DNA from: Larsenimonas rhizosphaerae
GTDB lineage: Bacteria; Pseudomonadota; Gammaproteobacteria; Pseudomonadales; Halomonadaceae
Length of the DNA stretch: 64,000 bases
Direction of reading: 5' to 3'
NCBI RefSeq assembly: GCF_023700005.1
Contig: NZ_JAMLJK010000001.1
Coordinates: 1,141,366 to 1,205,365, forward strand
Positions 29,960-38,584 of the stretch are shown here, one piece after another. The position numbers and the translations under genes are program-made. Numbering within the stretch: position 1 is the first letter of the stretch; every line of letters starts with the position of its first letter. Below the pieces are notes generated by a model, which was not told the origin of the DNA, ran no database searches, and saw only the letters and a list, made by a program, of their open reading frames with translations.

Positions 29960-30859
29960 ATGGCCCACTTTGCACGACAGGACGCCTTTATCTGGCACGG
30001 GGCCGGTGTTCCCATCACCGTCGACATGACCACTCAGGGACGAGGGCCGCTGGCACTGCTTCTGCCGGCGATTTCTACTGTCTCCACCCGGCATGAGCTG
30101 GCCCCGCTCCAGGCCCGGCTGGCCGAACATTACCGCACCGTATCGGTAGACTGGCCAGGCTTCGGCGATCGGGCACGCCCGTTTCATGAGGGGAATGCAG
30201 CGTTGATGGTGCGCTTTCTCGATGATCTGCTGACGCATCTGAGCGAGCGACCGGCGCTAGTGGTCGCTGCCGGTCACGGTGCCGGGCTTGCATTGCTGTA
30301 CCTGAAGCGCCACCCCGACGCCTGCGATGCGCTGGCGCTGGTCGCGCCGACCTGGCGCGGGCCATTGCCGACCATGACCCGTGGTGTCAACAAGCCCTGG
30401 TTCAAGCAGCTTCGGCAGGTGTTTGATTCTCCGGTAGGCAAGGGGCTTTACTGGCTGAACATACGGCCCTGGTGTATTCGCAAGATGGTTAACGAGCACG
30501 TGTTCGAGCAGCAGGACTGGCTGAACAGGGCACGTATGGCCGGCAAGCGTCAGGTGCCGAAAAGTGCCGGCGCACGCCACGGCTCCATCCGGTTCGTGAC
30601 AGGCTGTTATGACGCCTTTATCCATGCCGAGGATGCACGCGCAGCAGTGGAAGGCCTGAACGTGCCGGTGCTGATGCTCAGTACTCCGCATATGCCGGCC
30701 CGCTCCGGGGAAAACATGCAGGTACTGGGTGAGGCTGGGAACGTTGACGCGGTAACCCTGCCGCATGGACGGCTGTTGATGCACGAGGAGTGCCCCGAGG
30801 CAGTGTATCGCGCCATTCATGACTTCATGGAACAGCGTGCTGCCGCCGCCCAGGGCTGA
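29960..30859 (+). CDS. Alpha/beta-hydrolase-fold protein without the usual nucleophile
   Basis: 299 residues. GGAGGTGGC precedes the ATG. The fold is clear: VDWPGFGDRARP forms the strand-4/oxyanion region, VVAAGHGAGLALLYL the nucleophile elbow, and PHGRLLMHEECPEAV the region of the catalytic His, with a cap segment between about 130 and 200. The elbow reads Gly-His-Gly-Ala-Gly, so Gly107 occupies the position of the catalytic Ser. No Ser, Cys or Asp replaces it. Either the protein is not a classical hydrolase or it uses another residue, for instance His106. No substrate can be named. Transcribed alone between two terminators. Confidence 0.8.
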   Translation: MAHFARQDAFIWHGAGVPITVDMTTQGRGPLALLLPAISTVSTRHELAPLQARLAEHYRTVSVDWPGFGDRARPFHEGNAALMVRFLDDLLTHLSERPALVVAAGHGAGLALLYLKRHPDACDALALVAPTWRGPLPTMTRGVNKPWFKQLRQVFDSPVGKGLYWLNIRPWCIRKMVNEHVFEQQDWLNRARMAGKRQVPKSAGARHGSIRFVTGCYDAFIHAEDARAAVEGLNVPVLMLSTPHMPARSGENMQVLGEAGNVDAVTLPHGRLLMHEECPEAVYRAIHDFMEQRAAAAQG

Positions 30860-30893
30860 CGGTCACGCAGTCGAATCGACTGCGGTGCGTGTC

Positions 30894-30923
30894 AAAAAAG
30901 CCGGGCATCCGCCCGGCTTTTTT
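30894..30923. terminator. Bidirectional terminator between hydrolase-fold and TonB receptor genes
   Basis: AAAAAAGCCGGGC and GCCCGGCTTTTTT form a symmetric hairpin with an ATCC loop. It serves the plus gene ending at 30859 and the minus gene ending at 30947. Confidence 0.92.
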
Positions 30924-30946
30924 GATGGTACTTTTTCGATCCGGAG

Positions 30947-33046
30947 TTAAAGGCTCACCCTGCCGGTCAGGGTGATTTCCAGCGGGTCACCGACAACAAC
31001 ACGTGTGCTGCCACCGCTGGAGGGGTAATAGGTGCTATCGAACAGGTTTTTCACGTTGAGCTGCAGATGTGTGGATTGCCCCCACAGCCGTGAGTCCCAG
31101 CCGATGAATGCATCCGCCACGGTATAGTCATCCAGTGAAAAGCTGTTGTCGCTGTCGCCCTCACGTGCGCCAACGTAGCGTACACCGCCCCCGACGCGCC
31201 ATTGGCCGAGATGCGGTGCGAGGGCGAGATCATGGGCCATATAGACAGTGGCCGTATGGCGGGCGGCATTCGGCAGGCGGTTGCCCTTGTTGCCTTCAGT
31301 ATCCCTGATGACCTCGGTATCGGTATAGGCATAGTTGGCCAGGACTGACCAGCGCGGCAGAAATTCGCCGTTCAGGCCCAGCTCGATGCCCTGAGCACTG
31401 GCTTGACCGACGGTGCGAGTGACGCCGTTATCGGATACGGCCACATTATCCTTGCGAATGCGGTACACCGCGACCGTGCCGGCCAGCTGATCCGTCCAGA
31501 GATGCTTGAGGCCGATTTCGTAGCCTCTGCTGTGTTCCGGCTCGAGCAACTGGCCGGTATCGCTGTCGGCCCCATTGGGTACAAAGGCTTCGCTGTAGCT
31601 TGCATAGGCTGAAGTACGGTCACTGAGTCGGTAAAGCAGGCTGGCCGAGGGCAGAAAAATATCATCCTGCGTATCGGTGCTGACGACGAAGGGGCGGCCT
31701 TGGCCACCGTACTGCTCATAGTGGCTGAAGCGGCCGCCCAGGGCCAGAATCCACTGATCATCCAGATGCCACCGATCATTGACGTAGACCCCGGTTGTAT
31801 TGATTTCGTCAAGGCGGTGGCTGCGACCGGCATTATAGTCATCGGTATCAAGCGTCAGCGTACGGTTGCCGGCGTTGTAAATCGTGCTGTCCGTCACGGC
31901 GCTGCCCCGGTAGACATCCGCCAGGTAGTCGCGCTGGCGCTCATGGTCGGCGCCCAGCACTATCTCATGGCGCTGATTGGCCAGCCACAGGTCTCCGGTC
32001 ACGTCCAGTGACGTATAAATGACCCGGCGATCAAACCCCTTGTTGGCATCGGCGCGGCGGGTCAGTGCTCCCGTCGTATCGTCCACGCCTAGAACGCGCG
32101 GCTGACCATCGCTGTACTGCCGTCTGTTCCAGCCATAGGTCAGGCGCATCTTCCAGTCGTCCACCAGATCCTGTTCCCACCAGCCGGTGATGGCCTGATC
32201 ATGGCCATAGACACGAGACCATGATTCATCAAATCGGCGTTTGCGCGGGACGCCGGCAGGGGTACCTTTGGTGATGACCGTGCCGCGATCCAGGGTCAGG
32301 TCATAATCCCGGTACTCATAGGAAAGTTGCGCCCGATTGTGCTCCCCCTCCCAGCGGAGAGAAGGCGCTACGGTTGTTCGCCGGCGGGTACCAAAACTGC
32401 GCCAGTCATTTTCATCCCTGTGATCCACGATAAAACGAAAGGCGAGCCCGGTATCCTGAATCGGGCCGGTGACATCGATGCTGGCATTGCCTCCGCCGAA
32501 GGAGGAAAGCTCGCCACTGATACTGCGCTGCCAGGTGTATTCAGGCCGTTTGGTGACCAGATTGATCACGCCTCCGGGATCCTGCTGGCCATGAAACAGG
32601 GCACCCGGGCCCTTGAGTACTTCCACATGATCGACGGTGGCCATTGAAAAGGTGCCACGGGGCTGGCGGATGCCGTCAATCAGGATGGAGCCATCGCTGT
32701 TGCTGCCAAAGCCTCGTTTGATAAAGCCGTCTTCGGTACCGCCCATGGTGTTGCCCTGGGTGACACCGGCAGAGAAGGTCATGGCGTCGGTCAGGGTAGT
32801 GGCGTTGCTGTCCTGAAGCAGCTGAGGCGTAATGGTTTCGACGGTGCGTGCTTCGTCCAGGAAACTCACCGGGCGCTTCGAGGCAACGGTGCTGGTGCGG
32901 GCTCGGTAGCTTTCTGGTGCGATGGAAGACAGGCGGTGTGACTCGACCACTACGGTATGGGAATCAGCGTGCGCCGGCAGGTGGGCTGCCAGCAGGGAAA
33001 GGGATGAAAAACCGACAAAAACAAGGCGTGTTGCAGGGCGGGCCAT
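30947..33046 (-). CDS. TonB-dependent siderophore receptor
   Basis: 699 residues, outer membrane beta-barrel. Takes up ferric siderophore using TonB energy. Signal peptide residues 1-27 (SLLAAHLPAHADS). The plug includes ETITPQLLQDSNATTLTDAM, RGFGSNSDGSILIDGIRQPR and VEVLKGPGALFHGQQDPGG, the FhuA/FoxA-type plug signature. The C-terminus is LEITLTGRVSL, ending in Leu rather than the usual Phe or Trp. The TonB box is probably near THTVVVESH at the mature N-terminus. It is 30 bases downstream of a binding-protein gene on the same strand and presumably shares its Fur-controlled promoter. The siderophore is not identifiable; hydroxamates are typical for this subfamily. Confidence 0.92.
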   Translation of the reverse strand: MARPATRLVFVGFSSLSLLAAHLPAHADSHTVVVESHRLSSIAPESYRARTSTVASKRPVSFLDEARTVETITPQLLQDSNATTLTDAMTFSAGVTQGNTMGGTEDGFIKRGFGSNSDGSILIDGIRQPRGTFSMATVDHVEVLKGPGALFHGQQDPGGVINLVTKRPEYTWQRSISGELSSFGGGNASIDVTGPIQDTGLAFRFIVDHRDENDWRSFGTRRRTTVAPSLRWEGEHNRAQLSYEYRDYDLTLDRGTVITKGTPAGVPRKRRFDESWSRVYGHDQAITGWWEQDLVDDWKMRLTYGWNRRQYSDGQPRVLGVDDTTGALTRRADANKGFDRRVIYTSLDVTGDLWLANQRHEIVLGADHERQRDYLADVYRGSAVTDSTIYNAGNRTLTLDTDDYNAGRSHRLDEINTTGVYVNDRWHLDDQWILALGGRFSHYEQYGGQGRPFVVSTDTQDDIFLPSASLLYRLSDRTSAYASYSEAFVPNGADSDTGQLLEPEHSRGYEIGLKHLWTDQLAGTVAVYRIRKDNVAVSDNGVTRTVGQASAQGIELGLNGEFLPRWSVLANYAYTDTEVIRDTEGNKGNRLPNAARHTATVYMAHDLALAPHLGQWRVGGGVRYVGAREGDSDNSFSLDDYTVADAFIGWDSRLWGQSTHLQLNVKNLFDSTYYPSSGGSTRVVVGDPLEITLTGRVSL

Positions 33047-33076
33047 GGGAATCTCGTGTGATGGATAAACGCGCGT

Positions 33077-34207
33077 TCAGGGAGTGGGCACAGACGTACC
33101 CTGAAACGTGGCAGGCTCGGGCAGGTCAAGCCCTGCCAGGGCCAGCAATTGCCTGAAGGTATCCCGTGGATCAATACCGCGGGTGACCTCCGGGTGCAGC
33201 CAGACAGCCAGTTGCTCAAGGGCCACCATGGCAAATGGACCCTGGTGGAAGCCGTGCCACAGGGCGTGAAGGTGGCCCCGGTGAACGGCGCTCAGCGTTT
33301 TCCAGCCGGGCAACTCTTCCAGCTGGCCGAGTCCCTTGAGCAGGGTGGCCCTGTCGACGCCGATGCCGGCACGTACCGTGCTGCCGTCCGGCCATTGTCC
33401 GGCAGTGGCGACAATGTGATCTGGCGGATGGGACAGTACCCATTCATTGTTGATGACCGGGCTGCCCTCACGCGCCATGGACACGGCATTGTGTCCTCCT
33501 GCCCGGGTCAGAAGAAGATCCAGCCCGGTGCCGACATTGGTTCGGCAGCAGGCCACCTTGAGTCCGGGCGCAATCGCCAGCAGTACGGAAGGCCGGGTGC
33601 GCGCAGTCGCGAGCGCTTCATCAAGGCGTTTCTGGTGCTGATCAATCAGGGCCATGGCTCGCGAGGCCGCCTCGGTACGGTTCAGTGCCTGGCCGAGCAG
33701 CTTCAGCGAGCGTGGGGTGTTCTTCAGCGGATGGGTATGAAAATCAAGATACAGCACCGGTATCCCAAGTCGTTTGAGGGTGCTCAGGGCCTGGGTAGTA
33801 GCCAGATCGGCCTGCTGCGACAAGGGGAGAATGACCAGATCCGGGCGCAGTGCCAGCAGGCGCTCGACATTCAGCGGGGCCGAGGAGCTGCGGGCAAGAT
33901 GGGGGATGTGGTGAAGCATCGGCCAGGTCGCGGTCAGCCATCGGGCCATGCCTGGGTCGTAATGGGCCAGGGGCGCGCCAAACCCTGCGAGATGCCGAGT
34001 CGGCTGGTCGGAGACAAGCATCAGTGCGTAGAACTGGCGGGGTTGAAGCAGGAAGATGCGTTGGGGCCTTGCATCAATCGTGACGTGCCGGCCGGCCAGA
34101 TCGGTCAGATGGCGGGGATACCCTGACGCCGCCTGAGCGGCCAGCGATGACAATAAAAGGCCTGTCAGAAGACAGGCCATCAGAAGACAGTACCGAGCAC
34201 GGTGCAT
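33077..34207 (-). CDS. Periplasmic iron-siderophore binding protein (FecB/FhuD type)
   Basis: 376 residues with a signal peptide ending AAQAASG (about residue 27). Class III substrate-binding fold: HLTDLAGRHVTIDARPQRI is the typical first strand, LLALRPDLVILP the strand before the hinge helix, and NEWVLSHPPDHIVATAG lies in the second lobe. It would carry a ferric complex from the receptor to an ABC permease, but no permease or ATPase gene is present here. First gene of a two-gene minus-strand unit with the receptor. The Fur-like box just upstream fits iron control. Confidence 0.88.
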   Translation of the reverse strand: MHRARYCLLMACLLTGLLLSSLAAQAASGYPRHLTDLAGRHVTIDARPQRIFLLQPRQFYALMLVSDQPTRHLAGFGAPLAHYDPGMARWLTATWPMLHHIPHLARSSSAPLNVERLLALRPDLVILPLSQQADLATTQALSTLKRLGIPVLYLDFHTHPLKNTPRSLKLLGQALNRTEAASRAMALIDQHQKRLDEALATARTRPSVLLAIAPGLKVACCRTNVGTGLDLLLTRAGGHNAVSMAREGSPVINNEWVLSHPPDHIVATAGQWPDGSTVRAGIGVDRATLLKGLGQLEELPGWKTLSAVHRGHLHALWHGFHQGPFAMVALEQLAVWLHPEVTRGIDPRDTFRQLLALAGLDLPEPATFQGTSVPTP

Positions 34208-34228
34208 GAGGCTTACACATGATGTTGA

Positions 34229-34243
34229 TGATAATTACTATTG
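34229..34243 (-). promoter_or_regulatory. Probable Fur box
   Basis: TGATAATTACTATTG matches the 7-1-7 Fur consensus TGATAATnATTATCA at 11 of 14 informative positions, 22 bases upstream of the binding-protein ATG. More AT-rich half-site-like sequence continues to about 34260. Confidence 0.6.
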
Positions 34244-34293
34244 TTCATCATTTATTATTGTTTGTAAAAATATTTCATTAATGTGCGTCATGT

Positions 34294-35550
34294 CTAAAAA
34301 AGCAATGCCAACTGGGTCAGGGCATGAATGGCTACCCCGACCAGCCCGCCGACCAGTGTGCCATTGATGCGAATGTACTGCAGGTCATTGCCCACGTTGT
34401 GCTCGATCTGTTCTACCACATCTCTGGCGCTCAATTGATCGATGTAGTGGCGAATATAGGCATCGATGCGTGCTGAATTGCTGGCCACCAGAGGCGGTAT
34501 GAGGGTAATGGCCTGGGTATTGATCCAGTCTCGTGCTGCCGGGTTCTGGTCAAGCACCTGAACGTAGTGATCGATGAAATCAAGCAGGCTGGCTTTGGTG
34601 TGTGATGTGGAGGAGTCAAGGTCGGCTTCCCAGCGCAGCAGTACATTGGCCCACAGGCGCTGGATATAACGCTGCATGGGGGCATTGCTCAAGAGTTCAT
34701 CACGAATGCGGTCGAGCCTTGCGATCATGACCGGGTCGTTGCGGGTGCGCTCGATGAAGTGGTCCAGCGTCTGATCGAGTTGTCGGCGTACCGGGTGGTC
34801 CGGGTCCTGGCTTACCTCGGTCAGCAGGCGTGAAAAACGTTCGATCAGCCGTTCGTTGGCAATCCACCCGGCAAATCGGTTGAGGCTGATCTCGCGGCCG
34901 AAAAACCGGGGATTGATCAGGCGGAAGATGACCTGAGTCAGCTGGCGCTTGAGCCAGCGTTGATGGACGGGGCTTTCAAGCCAGTGCGCCAGCCGTGTCA
35001 GGGTGTCATCGAGCAGGGCCTGGTGTTGTCCATCCTCCTTGAGGGCTGCGAGCACGCGGCCGATCAGCGTGGCCGGGGCCAGCCGGGATGCGTAGCGCAG
35101 CAGGGTGGCCTCGATGAAGCGCCGAGCGCTGTCATCCTGTCCGGCGCGCAGGGCATAGCGTATGGCGCGGCACAGGCCATCAGCCAGTTTCTCCCGATGT
35201 GCCGGCGCCTGCAGCCATTGCAGCCATTTGCCGGCCAGGTCCGCGCGCTCGACGCTGGCATGTACATAGGCGCCGGAAAGAAAGTTGTTGCGGATGAAAC
35301 GCGACAGGCTGTGCCCAATGCGACTCTTGTTGCGGGCAATGATCGACGTGTGAGGAATGGGAATGCCCAACGGGTGACGGAAGAGGGCTGTCACGGCAAA
35401 CCAGTCGGCAATACCACCGATCATGGCGGCTTCGGCGAAGGCATTCAGGTACGCCATGGCCGGAGAGAGGCCGGCCCATTTAATGCTCACAATATACAGG
35501 CAGGCGGCAATAACCAGGCAGGCGCCGGCCAGACGTTTACGATTTTTCAT
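34294..35550 (-). CDS. DUF445 family membrane-associated protein
   Basis: 418 residues, function unknown, related to E. coli YjiN. N-terminal hydrophobic segment (LAGACLVIAACLYIVSIKWA), then the DUF445 hallmark AFAEAAMIGGIADWFAVTALFRHPLGIPIPH split over about residues 40-70, and NKSRIGHSLSRFIRNNFLS. A long helical middle follows. The C-terminus ends in another hydrophobic stretch (GTLVGGLVGVAIHALTQLAL), so the bulk probably faces the periplasm or cytoplasm between two anchors. It follows the iron-uptake promoter divergently separated by an 86-bp AT-rich gap, with no evident functional tie. Confidence 0.9.
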   Translation of the reverse strand: MKNRKRLAGACLVIAACLYIVSIKWAGLSPAMAYLNAFAEAAMIGGIADWFAVTALFRHPLGIPIPHTSIIARNKSRIGHSLSRFIRNNFLSGAYVHASVERADLAGKWLQWLQAPAHREKLADGLCRAIRYALRAGQDDSARRFIEATLLRYASRLAPATLIGRVLAALKEDGQHQALLDDTLTRLAHWLESPVHQRWLKRQLTQVIFRLINPRFFGREISLNRFAGWIANERLIERFSRLLTEVSQDPDHPVRRQLDQTLDHFIERTRNDPVMIARLDRIRDELLSNAPMQRYIQRLWANVLLRWEADLDSSTSHTKASLLDFIDHYVQVLDQNPAARDWINTQAITLIPPLVASNSARIDAYIRHYIDQLSARDVVEQIEHNVGNDLQYIRINGTLVGGLVGVAIHALTQLALLF

Positions 35551-35703
35551 AGGGTTCGCGCTGTCGTGGCAAGGTGATTCGTGGCGTCAGGATACGTCAT
35601 CCTGCGGGCGCCGTAGAGAGGGTGAAACAGATCATCCTTTGTTAGACTTGCGTGTTTGGGCCTCGCAGGACGCGAGGCTTTAACGCATGAAAGGAAGTAT
35701 GCA

Positions 35704-36393
35704 ATGTATCTCTGGTATTCCCTGTGGGACTGGATTCAGGCCAATGCAACGGTGTTCAGCGCGCTCACCAGCGTGGGAATGCTGATTATCTGGGGGGTGT
35801 ACCTGCAGCTTTTATTGCATAACTTCCGGATGCAGCGACGGCCTCAGATCATCATCAACCGCGGCCATGGTCGAGATCTTGATTCGCGCTGTCTGGTCAG
35901 CAACATGAGCCAGTCCTCGGTCTTTGTGGAGACGGTGATAGCCTGTCTGATCACCAATAAAAACAGCTATTGCCGGGATATTACCGATGAGGTCAATGAG
36001 GCCGGAAACGAGGACGAGCGCCTTCGTGAACTGTCCCAGGCCGAGCGGCAGTCCGGGCGGTGGACGCGTCAGGGGCCGCTCGATACTGCCGAATACATGG
36101 AGGGGGGCAGCTTTCGCTCCTTTATCGAGTGCATTTGCCTGCAACATGACCTGGCGACCAACGATAACGGGCTGCCTTCTCTCGAGGAGGAAACGCTGGA
36201 AGCCATCGAAATTCGCGTTATCGGTTTTTTTGGCCCGGATCCAAAGCCCATCGGGGCCTCGCGGCGTTTCAACATTTCGGTGGATGATGACAGCGGGTTG
36301 ATACGCCTGATCCCGGCGACCAACTATACACCGCAGTCCAGCAAGCGCCGGCATCGTCGAATGCTGCGCCGCTGGGTCAACGACATCGAGTGA
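35704..36393 (+). CDS. Hypothetical protein with one N-terminal membrane helix
   Basis: 229 residues from the ATG with AAAGGA upstream; an earlier ATG at 35656 is less likely. One membrane helix at about residues 17-38 (FSALTSVGMLIIWGVYLQLL) follows a short aromatic N-terminus. The remaining domain is cytoplasmic by the positive-inside rule (FRMQRRPQ follows the helix). It has RCLVSNMSQSSVFVETVIAC, which resembles a small beta-sandwich, and a very basic C-terminus (SSKRRHRRMLRRW). No family is recognised. Stands alone after a divergent DUF445 gene. Confidence 0.75.
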   Translation: MYLWYSLWDWIQANATVFSALTSVGMLIIWGVYLQLLLHNFRMQRRPQIIINRGHGRDLDSRCLVSNMSQSSVFVETVIACLITNKNSYCRDITDEVNEAGNEDERLRELSQAERQSGRWTRQGPLDTAEYMEGGSFRSFIECICLQHDLATNDNGLPSLEEETLEAIEIRVIGFFGPDPKPIGASRRFNISVDDDSGLIRLIPATNYTPQSSKRRHRRMLRRWVNDIE

Positions 36394-36490
36394 TGCCCGC
36401 CGTGCTGACCTGCTTTGACCCGGCACGTGTGACAGGCCATCATGTCGCTGGCCTGTCGGTCGACCTTTTCCTTGTAAACGGATATTCGAG

Positions 36491-36658
36491 ATGATCAAGA
36501 ACTTCCCCGGGGCCCTGCTGGGCATTCCTGTTGGTGGCATTGCCTGGCTTGCAACCAATAACATGCTGATAGGTGTCGGCGTGGGGATTGCCGTGGGTAT
36601 CGGCTGGGATGTGTGGCGTCAGCGTGGCGACGACGACAAGGATGAGTCGTCGCGTTAA
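36491..36658 (+). CDS. Small glycine-rich membrane protein
   Basis: 55 residues: hydrophobic from about residue 5 to 40, with Gly/Ile/Val repeats (GALLGIPVGGIAWLA, IGVGVGIAVGIGWDVW), then a charged tail (RGDDDKDESS). Probably two short membrane helices. It lies in the same direction as and 97 bases after the preceding membrane protein. The ribosome-binding site is weak. Function unknown. Confidence 0.6.
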   Translation: MIKNFPGALLGIPVGGIAWLATNNMLIGVGVGIAVGIGWDVWRQRGDDDKDESSR

Positions 36659-36674
36659 GCCTTTCTCTTGCCGC

Positions 36675-37958
36675 TCAGACCAGACGGACGGTCGCCAGCT
36701 CTTCCCAGCGTGTCGTGCAGCGCTTCGAGCGATACCGGCATCGTAGCTGCCAGGCATCGTTCTGGCGCACGTAGCCAACGGTGATGGTGTGTTGTCCGAA
36801 GCGTTGATTGGCCTTGTCCAGTGTGGTCATCAACGCCTCATCCCGCTCTGCCTCCCGGGTAGTGTCATCCGGAAAGTGCAGCTGCCTGTTCTGACATGGC
36901 TGCAGATCCATCAGCATGACACCGCATTTCTGATATCGGTGCCCACGGCGATACAGTCGCGCCAGCCCGTCAAGGGCTGCCTTTACCAGTAGTCGCGTAC
37001 TGTCGGTGGGGTAGCCGAGTTCCATGATCAGTCGGCCCTGATGAGTGGGGGCCGTCTGCCGCGCATGACGCGCGGTCGATAGCGTTACCATGACGGCACG
37101 TGCCAGGCTTTTCTGCTCTCGCAGTTTTTCGGCACCCCTGTTGGTGTGCTGGCGCAGGGCCTGTTCCAGCGAAGGGTAATGCCCGGTTGCCTGCCCGAGG
37201 CTGCGGGACGTCATCAAGTGGTGCTTTTCCCCTTCGGGTCCGGTGGTGGTGTCGAGGCAGGCACGTCCACCCAGTTCTCTGGCGGTGCGCTCAAGCACTA
37301 CGCTGAAATGTCGGCGAATGTGCTGAGGCGGGCTGCAGGCCAGATCCAGCGCACTGTGAATACCCATCAGCGTTAGCCTGGCCGCCAGGCGGGCACCAAT
37401 GCCCCAGATGTTCTCAATGGGGGTCGTGGCCAGGACCTGACGAGTGCTGGGGTCCGTCATGTCTCCCAGTTGATGCACGTGATCACCCCGGTGCTTGGCC
37501 AGCCGACTGGCCAGTTTGGCGAGCGTAAACGTGGGTGCGACACCGATGGAAACCGGAATGCCGGTATAACGGTGAATCCGGTGGCGAAGGCGGTGAGCAT
37601 CCGGTATCAGGTCGTCGGTCGGCAGACCACTCAAGTCAAGCCATGCCTCATCAATCGAGTAGGGGATGACCCGTGCCCGGCTCTGATACAGCACGTCCAT
37701 GACCCGTGCGCTCATGTCACCATAAAGCTCATAGTTGGATGACCGCAGCACTACCCGTCGTGCGATGGCCGTGTCTATCAGGTGGGCAGGCATGCCCATC
37801 GGCACCCCCAGCTGCTTGAGCTCTTCGGAGCGAGCAATGATGCAGCCATCGTTGTTTGACAATACGCCGATGGGGCGGCCGTACAGGGCTGGATCAAAGA
37901 CGCGCTCGCAGCTGGCGTAGAAGTTGTTGCAATCCACTAAAGCGAAAGGGCCGGCCAT
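36675..37958 (-). CDS. umuC: DNA polymerase V catalytic subunit UmuC
   Basis: 427 residues, Y-family polymerase for translesion synthesis under SOS conditions. The palm begins DCNNFYASCERVFDPAL with the metal-binding Asp; SIDEAWLDLSG carries the second acidic pair. IGVAPTFTLAKLASRLAKH and the helix-hairpin region TPIENIWGIGARLAARL follow. The C-terminal little finger runs to the end and the final stretch contains the usual UmuC tail. Two bases separate its ATG from the umuD stop, so both share the SOS promoter upstream of umuD. Confidence 0.95.
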   Translation of the reverse strand: MAGPFALVDCNNFYASCERVFDPALYGRPIGVLSNNDGCIIARSEELKQLGVPMGMPAHLIDTAIARRVVLRSSNYELYGDMSARVMDVLYQSRARVIPYSIDEAWLDLSGLPTDDLIPDAHRLRHRIHRYTGIPVSIGVAPTFTLAKLASRLAKHRGDHVHQLGDMTDPSTRQVLATTPIENIWGIGARLAARLTLMGIHSALDLACSPPQHIRRHFSVVLERTARELGGRACLDTTTGPEGEKHHLMTSRSLGQATGHYPSLEQALRQHTNRGAEKLREQKSLARAVMVTLSTARHARQTAPTHQGRLIMELGYPTDSTRLLVKAALDGLARLYRRGHRYQKCGVMLMDLQPCQNRQLHFPDDTTREAERDEALMTTLDKANQRFGQHTITVGYVRQNDAWQLRCRYRSKRCTTRWEELATVRLV

Positions 37959-37960
37959 GG

Positions 37961-38392
37961 TCAGCCGGCCCGGTGAATCACAAAGGTGACCACGCCCCAG
38001 ATCTGGATATCACGGTCGGCCAGTGGAATGGGGGCATAAGCCGGGTTCGCGCTGTAAAGCCCAGGGCGCTTCCCCTGATGCTTCAGGGTCTTGACCATCA
38101 TTTCGCCATCCACCACGGCCACGACCATTTGTCCGTGTCGAGGGGACAGGGCGCGGTCAATGATCAGCAGATCGCCTGGTTGAACCCGGGCATCGGTCAT
38201 GGAATCGCCTTCTACCGTGACCAGAAAGGTCGATGAGGGGTGCTGCACCAGATAGTCGTTCAGGTCCAGCCGTTCGGTGACGTAATCCTGAGCGGGGCTG
38301 GGAAAGCCGGAGATACCGGCACGGACGTGAAAGGTCACTTTCGGACAGGTCAGGGAAGGCGGGACAGGAGTGAGGGCGGCGCGACGTTGCAT
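37961..38392 (-). CDS. umuD: DNA polymerase V accessory subunit UmuD
   Basis: 143 residues. RecA-stimulated self-cleavage gives UmuD', the active partner of UmuC. The catalytic dyad is Ser64 (EGDSMTDA) and Lys101 (MMVKTLK). The cleavage region reads AGISGFPSPAQDY, so the scissile bond would be Ser28-Gly29 rather than the Cys-Gly of E. coli. The peptidase S24 fold continues with QPGDLLIIDRAL. The ATG has no strong ribosome-binding site; an upstream ATG at 38405 is in another frame. A LexA box lies 33 bases upstream. Confidence 0.95.
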   Translation of the reverse strand: MQRRAALTPVPPSLTCPKVTFHVRAGISGFPSPAQDYVTERLDLNDYLVQHPSSTFLVTVEGDSMTDARVQPGDLLIIDRALSPRHGQMVVAVVDGEMMVKTLKHQGKRPGLYSANPAYAPIPLADRDIQIWGVVTFVIHRAG

Positions 38393-38424
38393 GACAGGAA
38401 ACCATGGTGGGTTAACGAAACGGA

Positions 38425-38444
38425 TACTGTTTTTTTATACAGTT
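38425..38444 (-). promoter_or_regulatory. LexA (SOS) box upstream of umuDC
   Basis: CTGT-N8-ACAG (38427-38442) within TACTGTTTTTTTATACAGTT, nearly the consensus TACTGTATATATATACAGTA. It is placed to repress umuDC and could also touch the divergent SulP promoter region. Confidence 0.92.
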
Positions 38445-38584
38445 ATTTTTGCATCCTGACTACCCGGGTCGACCATAGTACGAGGCCATCCATACTCGCC
38501 AATGGCGTCACGCTGGGCTCAGGCATATGGTTTTAAGTGCTATTCTTATATCCTTGATGCTTAAGCGCGATGTGGGAGCATGAA

